NCBI RefSeq assembly: GCF_029867415.1
Contig: NW_026705581.1
Coordinates: forward strand, 496,001 to 560,000
DNA: 64,000 nucleotides
DNA from: Vicia villosa
Lineage: Eukaryota; Streptophyta; Magnoliopsida; Fabales; Fabaceae
Direction: 5' to 3'
Part shown: positions 34,982 through 45,168 of the stretch, one piece after another
How positions within the stretch are numbered: position 1 is the first letter of the stretch
Layout of the letters: every line of letters starts with the position of its first letter
Translations under genes and position numbers: made by a program
Notes under the pieces: model-generated
Seen by the model: the letters and a program-made list of their open reading frames with translations, nothing else
Databases searched by the model: none
What the model was told of the DNA's origin: nothing

Positions 34982-35340
34982 ATTTGCAATAATATTATGG
35001 ATAAAAAGTTAAAAATTGCAATCACATTAAATAAAAAATCAAAATCAAAAATCAAAAGTTGCAATCAGATTAAATCAAAAATTAAAGTTGCAATCAATTA
35101 AAGATGATTATGATATTTAATTTTTTTATAGGTAAATGATTTATGTCTTTTCATTTTAAAACTCTTTATTTACCTAAAAAAATATACTGTTTATTCTTTG
35201 ATTCTATTTTCTTATACATTTCAAAATTATGTATACATTTTTACTTTGTAATATTTTATTATATTATATCTTTATTTTTTGTTTTGTTCGACCTTACTAT
35301 AAATAAATATCAATAATATTTTATAAAACTAACTTTATAA

Positions 35341-35523
35341 ATATTGATAAACTTAATTTCTTAATTTGACCTAACTAAAATATTCTTTAGTTCTATGAAT
35401 TAATATAAAATATTATCTTATTTACATATTATAATATCTACAATTTCGATAATTACTAAGATTTAATATGAATATCACTCAAACATAAAATCAATCAATC
35501 AATCTATGAGATTTATTTATTAA
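35341..35523 (+). repeat. Direct repeat, copy 2
   Basis: Second copy of the 34801-34981 block, 540 bp downstream. The region between the copies (34982-35340) is AT-rich and has no gene. Its only visible structure is short AATCAAAAGTTGCAATCA phrases near 34690-35100. Confidence 0.8.
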
Positions 35524-35920
35524 CATTTTCACTTAAAATATAAAAAATTGAAGTTCATTCTATGAATTAATATAAAATATCATGTTATTTACATATTATA
35601 ATATCTACCATTTCGACAAAACTTGCGCAAGCATAACCCAATAATTTCAAGCAGATTCTCCATTGTATATTGACACCAGCCAACTTGATTTCTACTTCTA
35701 CTGCTCAAACTTTCAGGGCAGTCAAAGAAGAATATTTATTTCAAACAAATCGTATAGTCGATGTTTGCTACTGTCTGCACCAGAAAAAAAATCCAAAACA
35801 CATGGATTAGGACAATATTTAAATTGTTACTAAAAGAATAGAAAATAGGGATTGGAAACAACCCAGGTAAAAAACGAACCATATACTATGGAGTGACGCC
35901 AATTGATACTTCAAAATGAT

Positions 35921-36043
35921 ACACTACAAATTCAACCTGCAAATAAGAAAGATATTTTCTATCAAGAAAAGAAAGGAACAAATGTTAAATACCGGTCTGT
36001 CCATGAATAGTCGTGGGAATGGCTGGAATTGCAAAAATAGTAT
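35921..36043 (+). repeat. Local duplication, copy 1
   Basis: ACACTACAAATTCAACCTGC through GGAATTGCAAAAATAGTAT. It is repeated at 36111-36236 with a 190-bp offset. Confidence 0.85.
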
Positions 36044-36110
36044 AAACCAAAATTTCCACGATTAGGTTTGATGAACTTGATAGAGAATGTGAAAGTATGA
36101 TCGGTTATAT

Positions 36111-36236
36111 ACACTACAAATTCAACCTGCAAATAACATGAAAGATATTTTCTATCCAGAAAAGAAAGGAACAAATGTTAAATACTGGTCTGTCCATGAA
36201 TAGTCGTGGGAATGGCTGGAATTGCAAAAATAGTAT
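36111..36236 (+). repeat. Local duplication, copy 2
   Basis: Second copy with a small indel. The GTATGATCGGTTATATA that precedes it (36094) recurs just after it (36233), so the duplication unit is about 140-190 bp. The flanking 36240-36660 contains only an 89-codon frame that I cannot assign. Confidence 0.85.
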
Positions 36237-36666
36237 GATCGGTTATATATAGTAATGATAAAACCGTTTTGGAATGTGGAAGGTGAGGGCTTGGAAGGCA
36301 GAAGGGTTGGAAGTTATGGATCGAAGAATAGAAGGTTGAGGCTGCTGATGTGGAATATTATGGAGACAGCAGCTGATGTGGACAATCCTAATGATCAAGA
36401 AAAGGGATATTTTTCTTATATGATAGATATCACATTGAGTAGCATTATTGAGAGTGGAGCAGTTGAAACTTTTCATTTGCATAACTGCTGCATGTGGAAG
36501 TTGGAGGGATGGATTATTAACTGATGCTGCATGTTAGAAACAGATGAATATTTGAGAAGCCAAAAGAGTGGTGACATGGATGCACCAAGTTGAAAGTTGA
36601 AAAAGAGAATTCCTTGCTACCATGAAGCCACGTGTCGCAGCCAGAGGAGTTGTTGAAAAAGATATA

Positions 36667-36711
36667 CTTTTCTTATATTATAGATGGGTGCTAAGCACAA
36701 TATAAGAAAAG
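36667..36711. other. Short perfect hairpin
   Basis: CTTTTCTTATATT and its exact complement (13 bp) flank a 19-base loop. It lies just beyond the 3' side of the LINE remnant. Function unknown. Confidence 0.6.
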
Positions 36712-36789
36712 GCCAACAATAAAGAAAGAAGAAAACAACTGACAAGAAAAAACAAAAATGAAGCCCTAACATACTTTCTAGGACTAGAA

Positions 36790-37941
36790 ATTCAAATATC
36801 CTTAGCTAAATCAATACTTTCTTTCGCTAGAATGAAAATCTAGTCTCACCCAACGATTTAATCAGCGATAAAACTTCACCCTTAGTCCAAACATAATCTT
36901 TAAACACCACTTTGTTCCTACTCAACCACAAACACCAACACACTAATAAACAAAAGAAACAAGGATTAATGATAAAACTAAACATGCGTTTCAACTGCTC
37001 AAGAAACGGAAACGTCGGATCAGCCCCGAATCACTAAGTTGCACTGCCACACTCTCCTCACTATCAGCCATCCAAGACAACACCTCTCTCCATAACATAT
37101 CGGTTTTACAACACACCAAAAAAGGGCTTAATCGATTCTCCCATCGAATCACAAAGAGGACATAAATTGCCACTCGACAAATACTCCATAGCTCTATTAC
37201 AAAGGTCACTTCTAGTGGGTAAGTTATTCAAATTTAGTCAACAACCAAATAACTTAACTTTGCTCGCAATAAAATCTTTCCGAACTAGCCTCAAGTATAA
37301 TAAACTCTCCTCATTTAACATCAAACTTTGAGACTTTAACTCATACAATTTCACATAACTATTTTTAACCGAAAAACCCTCTCCATTTCACCACCACACC
37401 ACTTTATCAACCTCATCAACATTTGATTTGACACCCCTAAAGTCGTAACCAACACCGACCACTTTTCACCTACCTTTCCATGAAGAGCAAGCTCATTAAC
37501 TCCAAAATCCCAATGGCAAAGTGAATCCTCCCAATAACCCATATTAGCAATCTTAAATGAAGGAGTAACAATAGCTTCATAAACAAGCGAAAACATTTTC
37601 TTTAAAGGGGTCGCACCCAGCCAACAATGATCCAAAAAATGAATGGTCGCCTCATTCCCCTAACTTGCAAAAATGCTATTGGTGAACCACAGATTCCCAT
37701 TACCTTAAGATTACAAATCGCCCTAACATCCATCCATAAAAGCAAAGAAATCTTCAAACACCGAGGAGAGTTATTCTCAAATAAATTTGACATACAATCA
37801 CCTTATCTAAAAAGTATAAGATTAGACCACACCGCTTTTTTCCGTCAAAAGTCTCCACCCCCATATGCTAATCAGAGAAGCATTGAAACTCTAAATATTT
37901 TTAATTCCTAAACCTCTCTCTTCATTATAAACACAAATCCT
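36790..37941 (-). pseudogene. LINE ORF2 remnant, 3' part (zf-RVT region)
   Basis: Broken minus-strand frames show LINE reverse-transcriptase C-terminal text. 37351-37635 contains WEDSLCHWDFGVNEL-like and EKWSVLV segments. Near 37120-37200 a zinc-binding motif like LPTRSDLCNR...CPLCDS is followed by ESV, the plant zf-RVT signature. Stops and frameshifts are frequent. The remnant continues at 48285-48607 on the other side of the SIRE element. I could not place a poly(A) tail or target duplication. Confidence 0.65.
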
Positions 37942-37946
37942 CTCCC

Positions 37947-39166
37947 TGAAGGATAGAAAAACACTTAGAAAGGGGGGGGGGGTTTGAATAAGTGTAGTCT
38001 AAAAACTTGATCGATAAAAACAATTTGCACAGTTATTTTTATCCTGGTTCGTTGTTAACTAAACTACTCCAGTCCACCCCCACGGAGTGATTTACCTCAC
38101 CTGAGGATTTAATCCACTAATCGCAACAGATTACAATGGTTTTCCACTTAGTCCGCGACTAAGTCTTCTAGAGTATCCTGATCACAACCTGATCACTCTA
38201 GGAACAAATGCTTAGACACAAGCTAAGACTTTCTTAGAGTATCATGACCACCACGTGATCACTCTAATTACAACTGCTTAGACACAAGCTAAGACTTCCT
38301 AGAGTATCCTGATCAACACTTGATCACTCTAGTTACTTACAAATTAATGTAATCAATTCTAAGAGTATTACAAATGCTTCTGAAAAGCTATAATCACAAC
38401 AGTGATATTTCTCTTAACGTTTAAGCTTAATCTCACTAATATATTACAACAGCAATGTAGTGAGCTTTGATGAAGATGAAGTTTCTGAGCTTTTGATTTG
38501 AACAGCGTTTCAGCAAGTTTTTCAGAATAAGTTTGTTCAGGATTGGTAACCTTGCTTCTCATCAGAACTTCATACTTATAGGCACTTGAGAAGATGACCG
38601 TTGGGAGCATTTAATGCTTTGCGTGTTCCGTACAGCATTGCATTTAATGTTTCACGCTTTTGTCAACTACCTCGAGCCTTGTTCACGCTGTGTCTACTGA
38701 CGTTGCCTTTAATAGCTTCCAACGTTCCTTTTGTCAGTCAGCGTAGCCTGCCACCTGTACTTTCTTCTGATCTGATGTTTGTGAATACAATGTTTGAATA
38801 TCATCAGAGTCAAACAGCTTGGTGCATAGCATCTTCTTGTCTTCTGACCTTGAAGTGCTTCTGAGCGTGATACCATGAGAACTTCAGTGCTTCTGCTTCT
38901 GATCTCAAGTTCTTCTGATGCTTCCATAGACCCATGTTCTGATTCTGCCTTGACCATCTTCTGATGTCTTGCCAGACCATGTTTTGATGTTGCATGCTGA
39001 ACCTTCTGAGACAAAGCTTCTGAGCGCTGATTTGTGCATACTCTTTATATATTTCCTGAAAGGGAAATTGCATAGGATTAGAGTACCACATTATCTTGAG
39101 CAAAATTCATATACATTGTTATCATCAAAACTAAGAATATTGATCAGAACAAATCTTGTTCTAACA
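37947..39166 (-). repeat. 3' LTR of the SIRE element
   Basis: 1220 bp. It has a 12-base G run near 37970 where the other LTR has six. The region 38100-38340 repeats a GAGTATCCTGATCA...CTGATCACTCTAG phrase three times, itself an inverted repeat. Confidence 0.95.
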
Positions 39167-39180
39167 ATCTCCCCCTTTTT
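39167..39180 (-). other. Polypurine tract of the SIRE element
   Basis: AAAAAGGGGGAGAT on the minus strand directly abuts the 3' LTR. Confidence 0.9.
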
Positions 39181-39278
39181 GATGATGACAAAAACATATA
39201 TAAATGATATGAATTTGCGATCAGAAAGAGCAGACGGCTAAAGACAATTTACACAGCTATAGCATAAGCATGTGAATA

Positions 39279-39337
39279 TGTCTCCCCCTGAGATTAACAA
39301 TCTCCCCCTGAGATGAATAATCTCCCCCTGAAATTAA
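39279..39337 (-). repeat. Three PPT-like CAGGGGGAGATT copies
   Basis: About 110-170 bp before the true tract, three near-identical CAGGGGGAGA(TT) copies are spaced about 19 bp apart. They resemble extra polypurine tracts. Confidence 0.8.
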
Positions 39338-39409
39338 TACTAGAAGAATTTTATAAATAAAAGACTTCCCTGATTATTTCGGTAGAGACGTTCACATGTG
39401 CTTGATCTT

Positions 39410-39750
39410 CAGAACATTCATGACTTCTGATTTCTGCTTCCATAGGACAGCTTCAGAACGTTGAATTTCTTTAGATCCTCAGAACATTCACAACTTCTGA
39501 TTCCTGCTTCCATCGGACAGATTCAGAACTTGAATTTCTTTGATCTTTAGAACATTCACAGCTTCTGACTTCTGCTTCTATCGGACAGCTTCAGAACTTG
39601 AATTTCTTTAGATCTTCAGAACATTCACAACTTCTGATTCCTACTTCCATCGGACAGCTTCAGAACTTGAATTTCTTTGATCTTCAGAACATTCACAGCT
39701 TCTGATTCTTGCTTCCATTTGGACAGCTTCAGAGCTTGAATTTCTTCTTT
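39410..39750 (-). repeat. Five 68-bp tandem repeats in the SIRE 3' untranslated region
   Basis: On the plus strand each unit reads CAGAACATTCACAACTTCTGA, then CTTCCATCGGACAGCTTCAG, then AACTTGAATTTCTTTGATCTT. Five units vary by a few bases. The surrounding 39181-40384 between the env-like stop and the PPT has no gene. Confidence 0.9.
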
Positions 39751-40384
39751 CATCACTTCATGCTAGATTGTATCAGAACATTGTTGAATGTACCAGAGCA
39801 TCATCAGAGCATCTCTACATCCTGAAATGTTACAGAACAAAACTAAACGACAAAAGTCAGCATGAATGAGTCAGAACATAGAATATATTTCATAACACAT
39901 AATATGTATCAGAGCCATATGGTATGTGTCAGAACACATAGACAAAATGTTTCAGATCATATTCTATCATCAGAATGTCTGAACATTCTTCCTTCTTGCT
40001 TCTGATTCTGAAGCTTCATAGCACCCAGCTTGCTTCATGAATCCAAGAGCTTGATTCATCTTGTTGCTTCTAATGTTGATCTTGAATCTTCAATTCCTGC
40101 AACAACACAACTTAAAGCATAGAACTTTGCAAGTTCTGTTAGTAATGCAACTGATTAAATCAAATCATTTATCACATATTTCTCCCTCTTTTTGTCATAA
40201 CATCAAAAACATAAAAGATTCAGATGAAAAACAAAAAGAAACACATGGAAGAAAAAGATAATTTTCATTGAAGTTTTAAGCAGACAAAAGTACAGAAGTA
40301 CAAGAAGATAAGGAAGAGAAGGAAGACCAGATGCACAAAAAACAGATACAGCAAAAGCAAAAACAAAAACAACTAAGACTCAAT

Positions 40385-42697
40385 CTAAGATGACCCTAGC
40401 CTTGACAAGATCTTGGCCAACATCTCTTGAACCCCATTGTTGTGCTCATTCTGCTTCTCTATGAAAGCTCTAAACTCAGCATTGACTGAGCTTTGCTCAT
40501 CCTGGTTCTTCTGAAGAACTTCCAGAGTCCTTGCAAGACGGGAAGGTTCATCAGAAGAAGCTTCACAGCTTCTATCCAACGGGATGGCATTGTGATCTGT
40601 AGCTTCCATTGATAGATCATTTGCAGGGATTTCCTCAACAGGAACTGATTCAGCAACATGATCTTCTACATCTGCTTCTTGCATAGAAGCATCTTCATAT
40701 TCTGCAGCCGGAATCTCAGAATCTCCATTCTCAAGTGCCTGAAGAATGACAGCTAGATTCCTAGGGGCAGAAGGACCTTCAACTTCTGGTGGGTCAACAA
40801 CTTCCGGAATGACCAAGCTTGGGTCTTTCTTAGAAGGGTTTTCCCTCAGAAAGTCAAAGAGAGTCTTGAAATCCCCAAGTAGAACAGGATATTGAGGTAT
40901 CCAGACCACAATCTCCCTGCAAAGGTTAGCTTCCAATGCATCAGCCAGTCTTGCTTCTACCAATTCATCCACAAAGGGCTTTTCTTTTAAGGTATATCTT
41001 CCTCTGAGACGAGCAAACCAGAAGTCTTCATAGCTTCTCAGAATTCCACGAGGCCGTGGAGCAGCTTCTACACAGGCTTCCTGAAGTTCTATAAATAGAG
41101 CATCTGATTCTCTGCGTAAGATCCTCCAGAACTTCCTCATAGCGACGTCATTCAGGCCAGAACTTTCAGCAATTCTGAGGGTATCAAAGATACTTCTGAG
41201 ATTCCTCTTTACTTTTTCAAAAATTAAACCAATAGGGTAGACAAGGCGGGATTTTATTTTGGTTTTTGAGAAGGCAGGGTTGGGGATGAAATAAGGTTGA
41301 GGTTCTCTATTCAATCTATAAGAAGATTCTGCTTCATTGTCAGATTCTAACACAACCAATTCAGCTTCAGGACGAGGCTTTGGAGTGTAGTTGCAGTCAC
41401 GGAGCAGTTGCTCATGTGATGCAGAGGTTGGAAGATCAGAACCACTATGGTTGTTTTGAGAGGTGGAAGGAATGTGTTCAAAGTTGACATGAGGAGGAGG
41501 TTGAGAGAAGGAGATATTTGAGTGAGGTGGAAAGAGAGTTTGAAGGGGTGGTATATCCAGAACAGGATTGATGGTGGGTGGAGAAGAAGGAATGGTTACA
41601 GGAGAAGATGGAGGTGTAAGAACATGGACAGTTATAGGTGATTCTGATGTGGCTTTTTCTGGTTCAGGGATAGGGGCAACCGCTATTGGTGCAACTTCTG
41701 AAATATCAGCAGGAGTAGAATCAGGTTCAGAAATACATATACCTTTGGATGCTTTCTGAAGAGCTTTGACCACAGCCTCAGTCTTCTTCTGCTTCTTACT
41801 CTTCGGCTCTTCAACAATCTTTGTTTTGCCGCTAGAGATTTCTTTCCTTCTGACGCTCGCCAGAACTTTCTGTTGATTCACAACCTCTTGAACAACATTT
41901 TCTTCATCAGATTCTTGAAGAATCATCTTCCTTTTTCTGGTTTTCTTCTTCTCAACAACTTCAACAATCTCAGCATTGTTATTTGACTTCTTCTTCTTTT
42001 TCTCAGCTTCCTTCTTTTTCTTCTCAAAATCAACCGAAACAGCCTTAACAACCTTTGCAATGACTTCTTCTGGGACCACTTCTTTCTCAGTGGTAGCAGC
42101 AACTTTCTGAACAACCTTCACTCGATTATCAGAAGGATGATCAAACTTTCTTTTGGTCCTTTCTTCCTTCTTGCGATTTACTTTAATTGGAGCACCTTTC
42201 TCTTGATCTTTAAGACTTTTATCCTCTTTTTGTGACTTCAGATACCTAGTTCTGACTTCTGGTACCTCACTATTGAAGAAAGTTCCAAATTCAGCTAGAA
42301 CGGGTTTTCTTCTGATTCTTGTTCCAGCAAGAGGTTGGGGAGTCTTAATGATAGCCTTAATCACATTCATCTTCTTTAACGTGAAAGCATTCAGGCAGGC
42401 CCCAGAGGTGACAGCAAGGTCTTTGATAATACCTTCAGATTCCAGGTCCGCAACAATCTTGGAATGAACCAGAAGATTTGAGATAATTCTACCAAACAGA
42501 ATGATGGTACAACTTTTTTTTCTGAAGGCATTTCTGGACTTCTTCACAGCCTTCCACATATGGTTGAAGATAATGTAGATAGCATCAACCTTCTTCTTAG
42601 TGGCAATGCAATACAGAATGTATTTTTGCTCATTGTTGACGAAGTCAGAAGCATGTGTCCGTTTCCTGTGATAGAAACACCCAAGAAGAATCTTGGT
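40385..42697 (-). CDS. Env-like ORF of the SIRE element, main part
   Basis: The open frame from 42697 to its stop at 40385 has 724 codons from its first ATG (42559). It is in frame with the upstream part (42698-43180), separated only by TGA 42698-42700. The protein is highly charged. Basic lysine runs lie at about 110-270, a proline/serine-rich segment (TPPSSPVTIPSSPPTIN) at about 310-345, then a globular part with WIPQYP, and an acidic C-terminus with a short coiled-coil-like end. I see no signal peptide or clear membrane anchor. Legume SIRE elements carry a third ORF of this kind, called env-like; the role is unproven. A host-derived origin is the alternative. Confidence 0.75.
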   Translation of the reverse strand, partial: TKILLGCFYHRKRTHASDFVNNEQKYILYCIATKKKVDAIYIIFNHMWKAVKKSRNAFRKKSCTIILFGRIISNLLVHSKIVADLESEGIIKDLAVTSGACLNAFTLKKMNVIKAIIKTPQPLAGTRIRRKPVLAEFGTFFNSEVPEVRTRYLKSQKEDKSLKDQEKGAPIKVNRKKEERTKRKFDHPSDNRVKVVQKVAATTEKEVVPEEVIAKVVKAVSVDFEKKKKEAEKKKKKSNNNAEIVEVVEKKKTRKRKMILQESDEENVVQEVVNQQKVLASVRRKEISSGKTKIVEEPKSKKQKKTEAVVKALQKASKGICISEPDSTPADISEVAPIAVAPIPEPEKATSESPITVHVLTPPSSPVTIPSSPPTINPVLDIPPLQTLFPPHSNISFSQPPPHVNFEHIPSTSQNNHSGSDLPTSASHEQLLRDCNYTPKPRPEAELVVLESDNEAESSYRLNREPQPYFIPNPAFSKTKIKSRLVYPIGLIFEKVKRNLRSIFDTLRIAESSGLNDVAMRKFWRILRRESDALFIELQEACVEAAPRPRGILRSYEDFWFARLRGRYTLKEKPFVDELVEARLADALEANLCREIVVWIPQYPVLLGDFKTLFDFLRENPSKKDPSLVIPEVVDPPEVEGPSAPRNLAVILQALENGDSEIPAAEYEDASMQEADVEDHVAESVPVEEIPANDLSMEATDHNAIPLDRSCEASSDEPSRLARTLEVLQKNQDEQSSVNAEFRAFIEKQNEHNNGVQEMLAKILSRLGSS

Positions 42698-43180
42698 TCA
42701 GATTCTGTAGAGATCTCTCATGTCCTTGACAGTCTTTGTTTCATTTATGTCTGGGTAGAGAGTAGATAAAACATCTTTCCAATTTACCCTTTGATCGATT
42801 TCAAAAGCTCCCTCAGCGTTTCTCAGATCAAACATCATCCTAAGGATGTTCTCAGTTACTACCACAAACTTTCCAAGGACGAAGGACAAGATTGATTTAG
42901 GGGCGACAACTGCATGTACCCAGAATTCCTTGACAAGATCTGGGTAGACTGGTCCACAGAACTCAGCGAACAACGAAGTCCATCCTTGAAAAACTATATC
43001 TTCTTTGAGATGAAATTGGTGTTCTTCAATGTTATCAAAATCAACCATGAGTTCACATAGAACTTCTAATTTATCCTTAGGAATGGAGCATGCAACGACT
43101 GGAGTGAGTTCCTGATTTTCTTCATCTTGAATATGGAGAGGAGTAGATGAACCATCATTTTGAGATGAAGAAGCAGCCAT
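42698..43180 (-). CDS. Env-like ORF of the SIRE element, N-terminal part
   Basis: The likely start is the ATG at 43180 (MAASSSQNDGSS); an upstream in-frame ATG at 43210 adds ten residues. The text GWTSLFAEFCGPVYPDLVKE followed by FWVHA matches the N-terminal domain of env-like / 'putative plant transposon protein' families common in legume SIRE and Athila-type elements. TGA at 42698-42700 interrupts what is otherwise one frame of about 930 codons. Confidence 0.75.
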   Translation of the reverse strand: MAASSSQNDGSSTPLHIQDEENQELTPVVACSIPKDKLEVLCELMVDFDNIEEHQFHLKEDIVFQGWTSLFAEFCGPVYPDLVKEFWVHAVVAPKSILSFVLGKFVVVTENILRMMFDLRNAEGAFEIDQRVNWKDVLSTLYPDINETKTVKDMRDLYRI

Positions 43181-43225
43181 TGAAACAGAATGAACAACTA
43201 GGAAGAACAAATTCTGGGTTTTCGG

Positions 43226-43337
43226 TTAGGGTTTTAGAAGCGACTAAGAAGTTTTCAAAAGAGAGTATGCAAGAAGAAGAAAGAGAGACAAGGAGCGAAA
43301 AAGATATATTAGATGATTTGAAAAGAATATATAGAGA
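43226..43337 (-). promoter_or_regulatory. Promoter-like leader upstream of the env-like ORF
   Basis: On the minus strand a TCTATATATTC TATA-like box (about 43325-43335) lies about 150 bp before the ATG at 43180. It is followed by a CT-rich leader and AAACCCTAA (43226-43234), a plant telo-box. A CACGTGT G-box-like motif lies further up near 43515. This suggests the ORF could be transcribed separately from the LTR promoter. It is inferred from motifs only. Confidence 0.4.
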
Positions 43338-43581
43338 CGAATTAAAAAAATGCAATAAGATAGAAAATGAACAGTTACAGAATCAAGAGAAATCAATTTA
43401 CATTAAATGATAAGTGACGTTAGGAGAGAGAACGTGGTAAATGAAATGATTTAACACAGTTACCTAGGTCGGCGTCTTTTCAACTGCACGCTTTTTACTA
43501 ACCGTACAGACACGTGTTCATCATCCAAAAATAGATGACAGTTGTATTTTTCTGAATAGATTTTACGCCTTCTGATTCTGA

Positions 43582-44373
43582 TCACGGCTTCTGATTGTCA
43601 TTCTTAAGAAATGATCTTGTTCTGATAGGATCATCTTTCTCTCCAAGGATCACATCTTCTGAATGAGCTGAAGCAAGTCTAGGTGATCTTCTGACTGTTT
43701 GCTCTTCAGAAATCCTGAGATTCTCTAAAGATGCAGCAACTTGATCTTCTGATCCATTGCTTCTGAGACTGCCAGCTTCTGCAGCATTGCTTCTTGGTTC
43801 TGCTGCTTCTGATATATCAATATCAAAATCTGCAAAATTCTCAAGCTGCTTTGGTTTTTCAAGACCAATCTTATCATCAAACCTGATATTGATTGATTCT
43901 TCTACAACCAATTTTTCAGTATTGTATACTCTGTAGCCTTTAGAGCGTTCAGAATATCCAAGAAGGAAACACTTTTGTGCTTTAGAATCAAACTTACCAA
44001 GATGATCTTTAGTATTCAGAATAAAACATACACATCCAAAAGGATGGAAATATAAAATGTTGGGCTTTCTGTTCTTCCACAATTCATAAGGAGTCTTATT
44101 TAGAATTGGTCTGATAGAGATTCTATTTTGAATATAACACGCAGTGTTTATTGCTTCTGCCCAGAAATGCTTAGCCATATTGGTTTCATTGATCATGGTT
44201 CTGGCCATTTCTTGTAGAGTCCTATTCTTTCGCTCTACAACTCCATTTTGCTGTGGAGTTCTAGGACAAGAGAAATCATGGGCAATACCATTTTCTTTGA
44301 AGAACTCCTCAAAGAATCTGTTCTCAAATTCGCCACCATGATCACTTCTAACCTTTATGATTTTGCACTCTTT
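43582..44373 (-). CDS. SIRE integrase, C-terminal part
   Basis: It is in the same frame as the preceding ORF, after TAG 44374-44376. It includes RSDHGGEFENRFF (second catalytic Asp) and the TPQQNGVVERKNRTLQEMAR motif with the catalytic Glu, then FWAEAINTACYIQNR and the PYELWKNRKPN segment typical of Ty1/copia integrases. The C-terminal tail (RRSPRLASAHSED) is where RT would begin, but the frame ends at 43582 with no RT sequence downstream. Confidence 0.85.
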   Translation of the reverse strand, partial: KECKIIKVRSDHGGEFENRFFEEFFKENGIAHDFSCPRTPQQNGVVERKNRTLQEMARTMINETNMAKHFWAEAINTACYIQNRISIRPILNKTPYELWKNRKPNILYFHPFGCVCFILNTKDHLGKFDSKAQKCFLLGYSERSKGYRVYNTEKLVVEESINIRFDDKIGLEKPKQLENFADFDIDISEAAEPRSNAAEAGSLRSNGSEDQVAASLENLRISEEQTVRRSPRLASAHSEDVILGEKDDPIRTRSFLKNDNQKP

Positions 44374-45168
44374 CTAAGATTGGATCTGAGTGCATAATTC
44401 AAAGAACACTGAATGAGACTCATCCTTGTGTTTCAAGAACTTTACCCATGTGCAGCGGCTATAATCATCTACGATGACTAATCCATATTTCTTCCCTCTG
44501 ACAGATGCTGTTTTGACTGGGCCAAACAGATCAATGTGCAAGAGTTCTAACGGCCTTGAGGAAGAAACAACATTCTTAGACTTGAATGCAGGTCTGGAGA
44601 ACTTGCCCTTCTGACATGCTTCACAAAGAGCATCTGATTTGTATTTCAGATTTGGGAGTCCTCTGACCAGATTTAGTTTGTTAATCTGAGAAATCTTTCT
44701 CAAACTAGTATGTCCTAATCTTCTGTGCCAGACCCATTGCTCTTCAGAAACACACATAAGACAAGTCACCTTCTGCTTCTCAAGATCAGAAAGATCAATC
44801 TTATAAATGTTGTTCTTTCTCTTGCCTGTAAATAGGATTGAGCCATCCTTCTGACTTACAGCCTTGCAAGACTTTTGATTGAAGATTATATCATAACCAT
44901 TGTCACTTAATTGACTTATGGACAATAAGTTATGCGTTAATCCTTCTACAAGAAGTACATTAGTTATGGAAGGAGAGTTACCAAGACTTATGGTTCCAGA
45001 GCCAATGATTTTGCCCTTCTGATCTCCTCCAAACTTGACTTCTCCACCTGGCTTAAGCACCAGGTCTTGGAATGTAGACCTTCTTCCCGTCATGTGTCGC
45101 GAGCACCCAGAGTCCAGGTACCATGACATGTTGTGCTTTTCCTTCTTTGCAGCCAAGGATATCTGCAA
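44374..45168 (-). CDS. SIRE protease and integrase N-terminal part
   Basis: This is a 264-codon frame, and 45168 is only where it becomes open. The protease active site is WYLDSGCSRHMTG (D19). The pre-integrase HHCC zinc finger (WHRRLGH, then CEAC) is at about 147-186, and the first catalytic Asp is in HIDLFGP at about 213. It overlaps the gag frame by 116 nt and lies +1 relative to it, so reaching it needs a frameshift (mutation or programmed). It ends at TAG 44374, inside integrase. Confidence 0.85.
   Translation of the reverse strand: MQISLAAKKEKHNMSWYLDSGCSRHMTGRRSTFQDLVLKPGGEVKFGGDQKGKIIGSGTISLGNSPSITNVLLVEGLTHNLLSISQLSDNGYDIIFNQKSCKAVSQKDGSILFTGKRKNNIYKIDLSDLEKQKVTCLMCVSEEQWVWHRRLGHTSLRKISQINKLNLVRGLPNLKYKSDALCEACQKGKFSRPAFKSKNVVSSSRPLELLHIDLFGPVKTASVRGKKYGLVIVDDYSRCTWVKFLKHKDESHSVFFELCTQIQS

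Noticed and set aside
36255..36524. 89-codon plus-strand frame
   Set aside because: No recognisable domain, and it begins inside a locally duplicated region. It could be chance.
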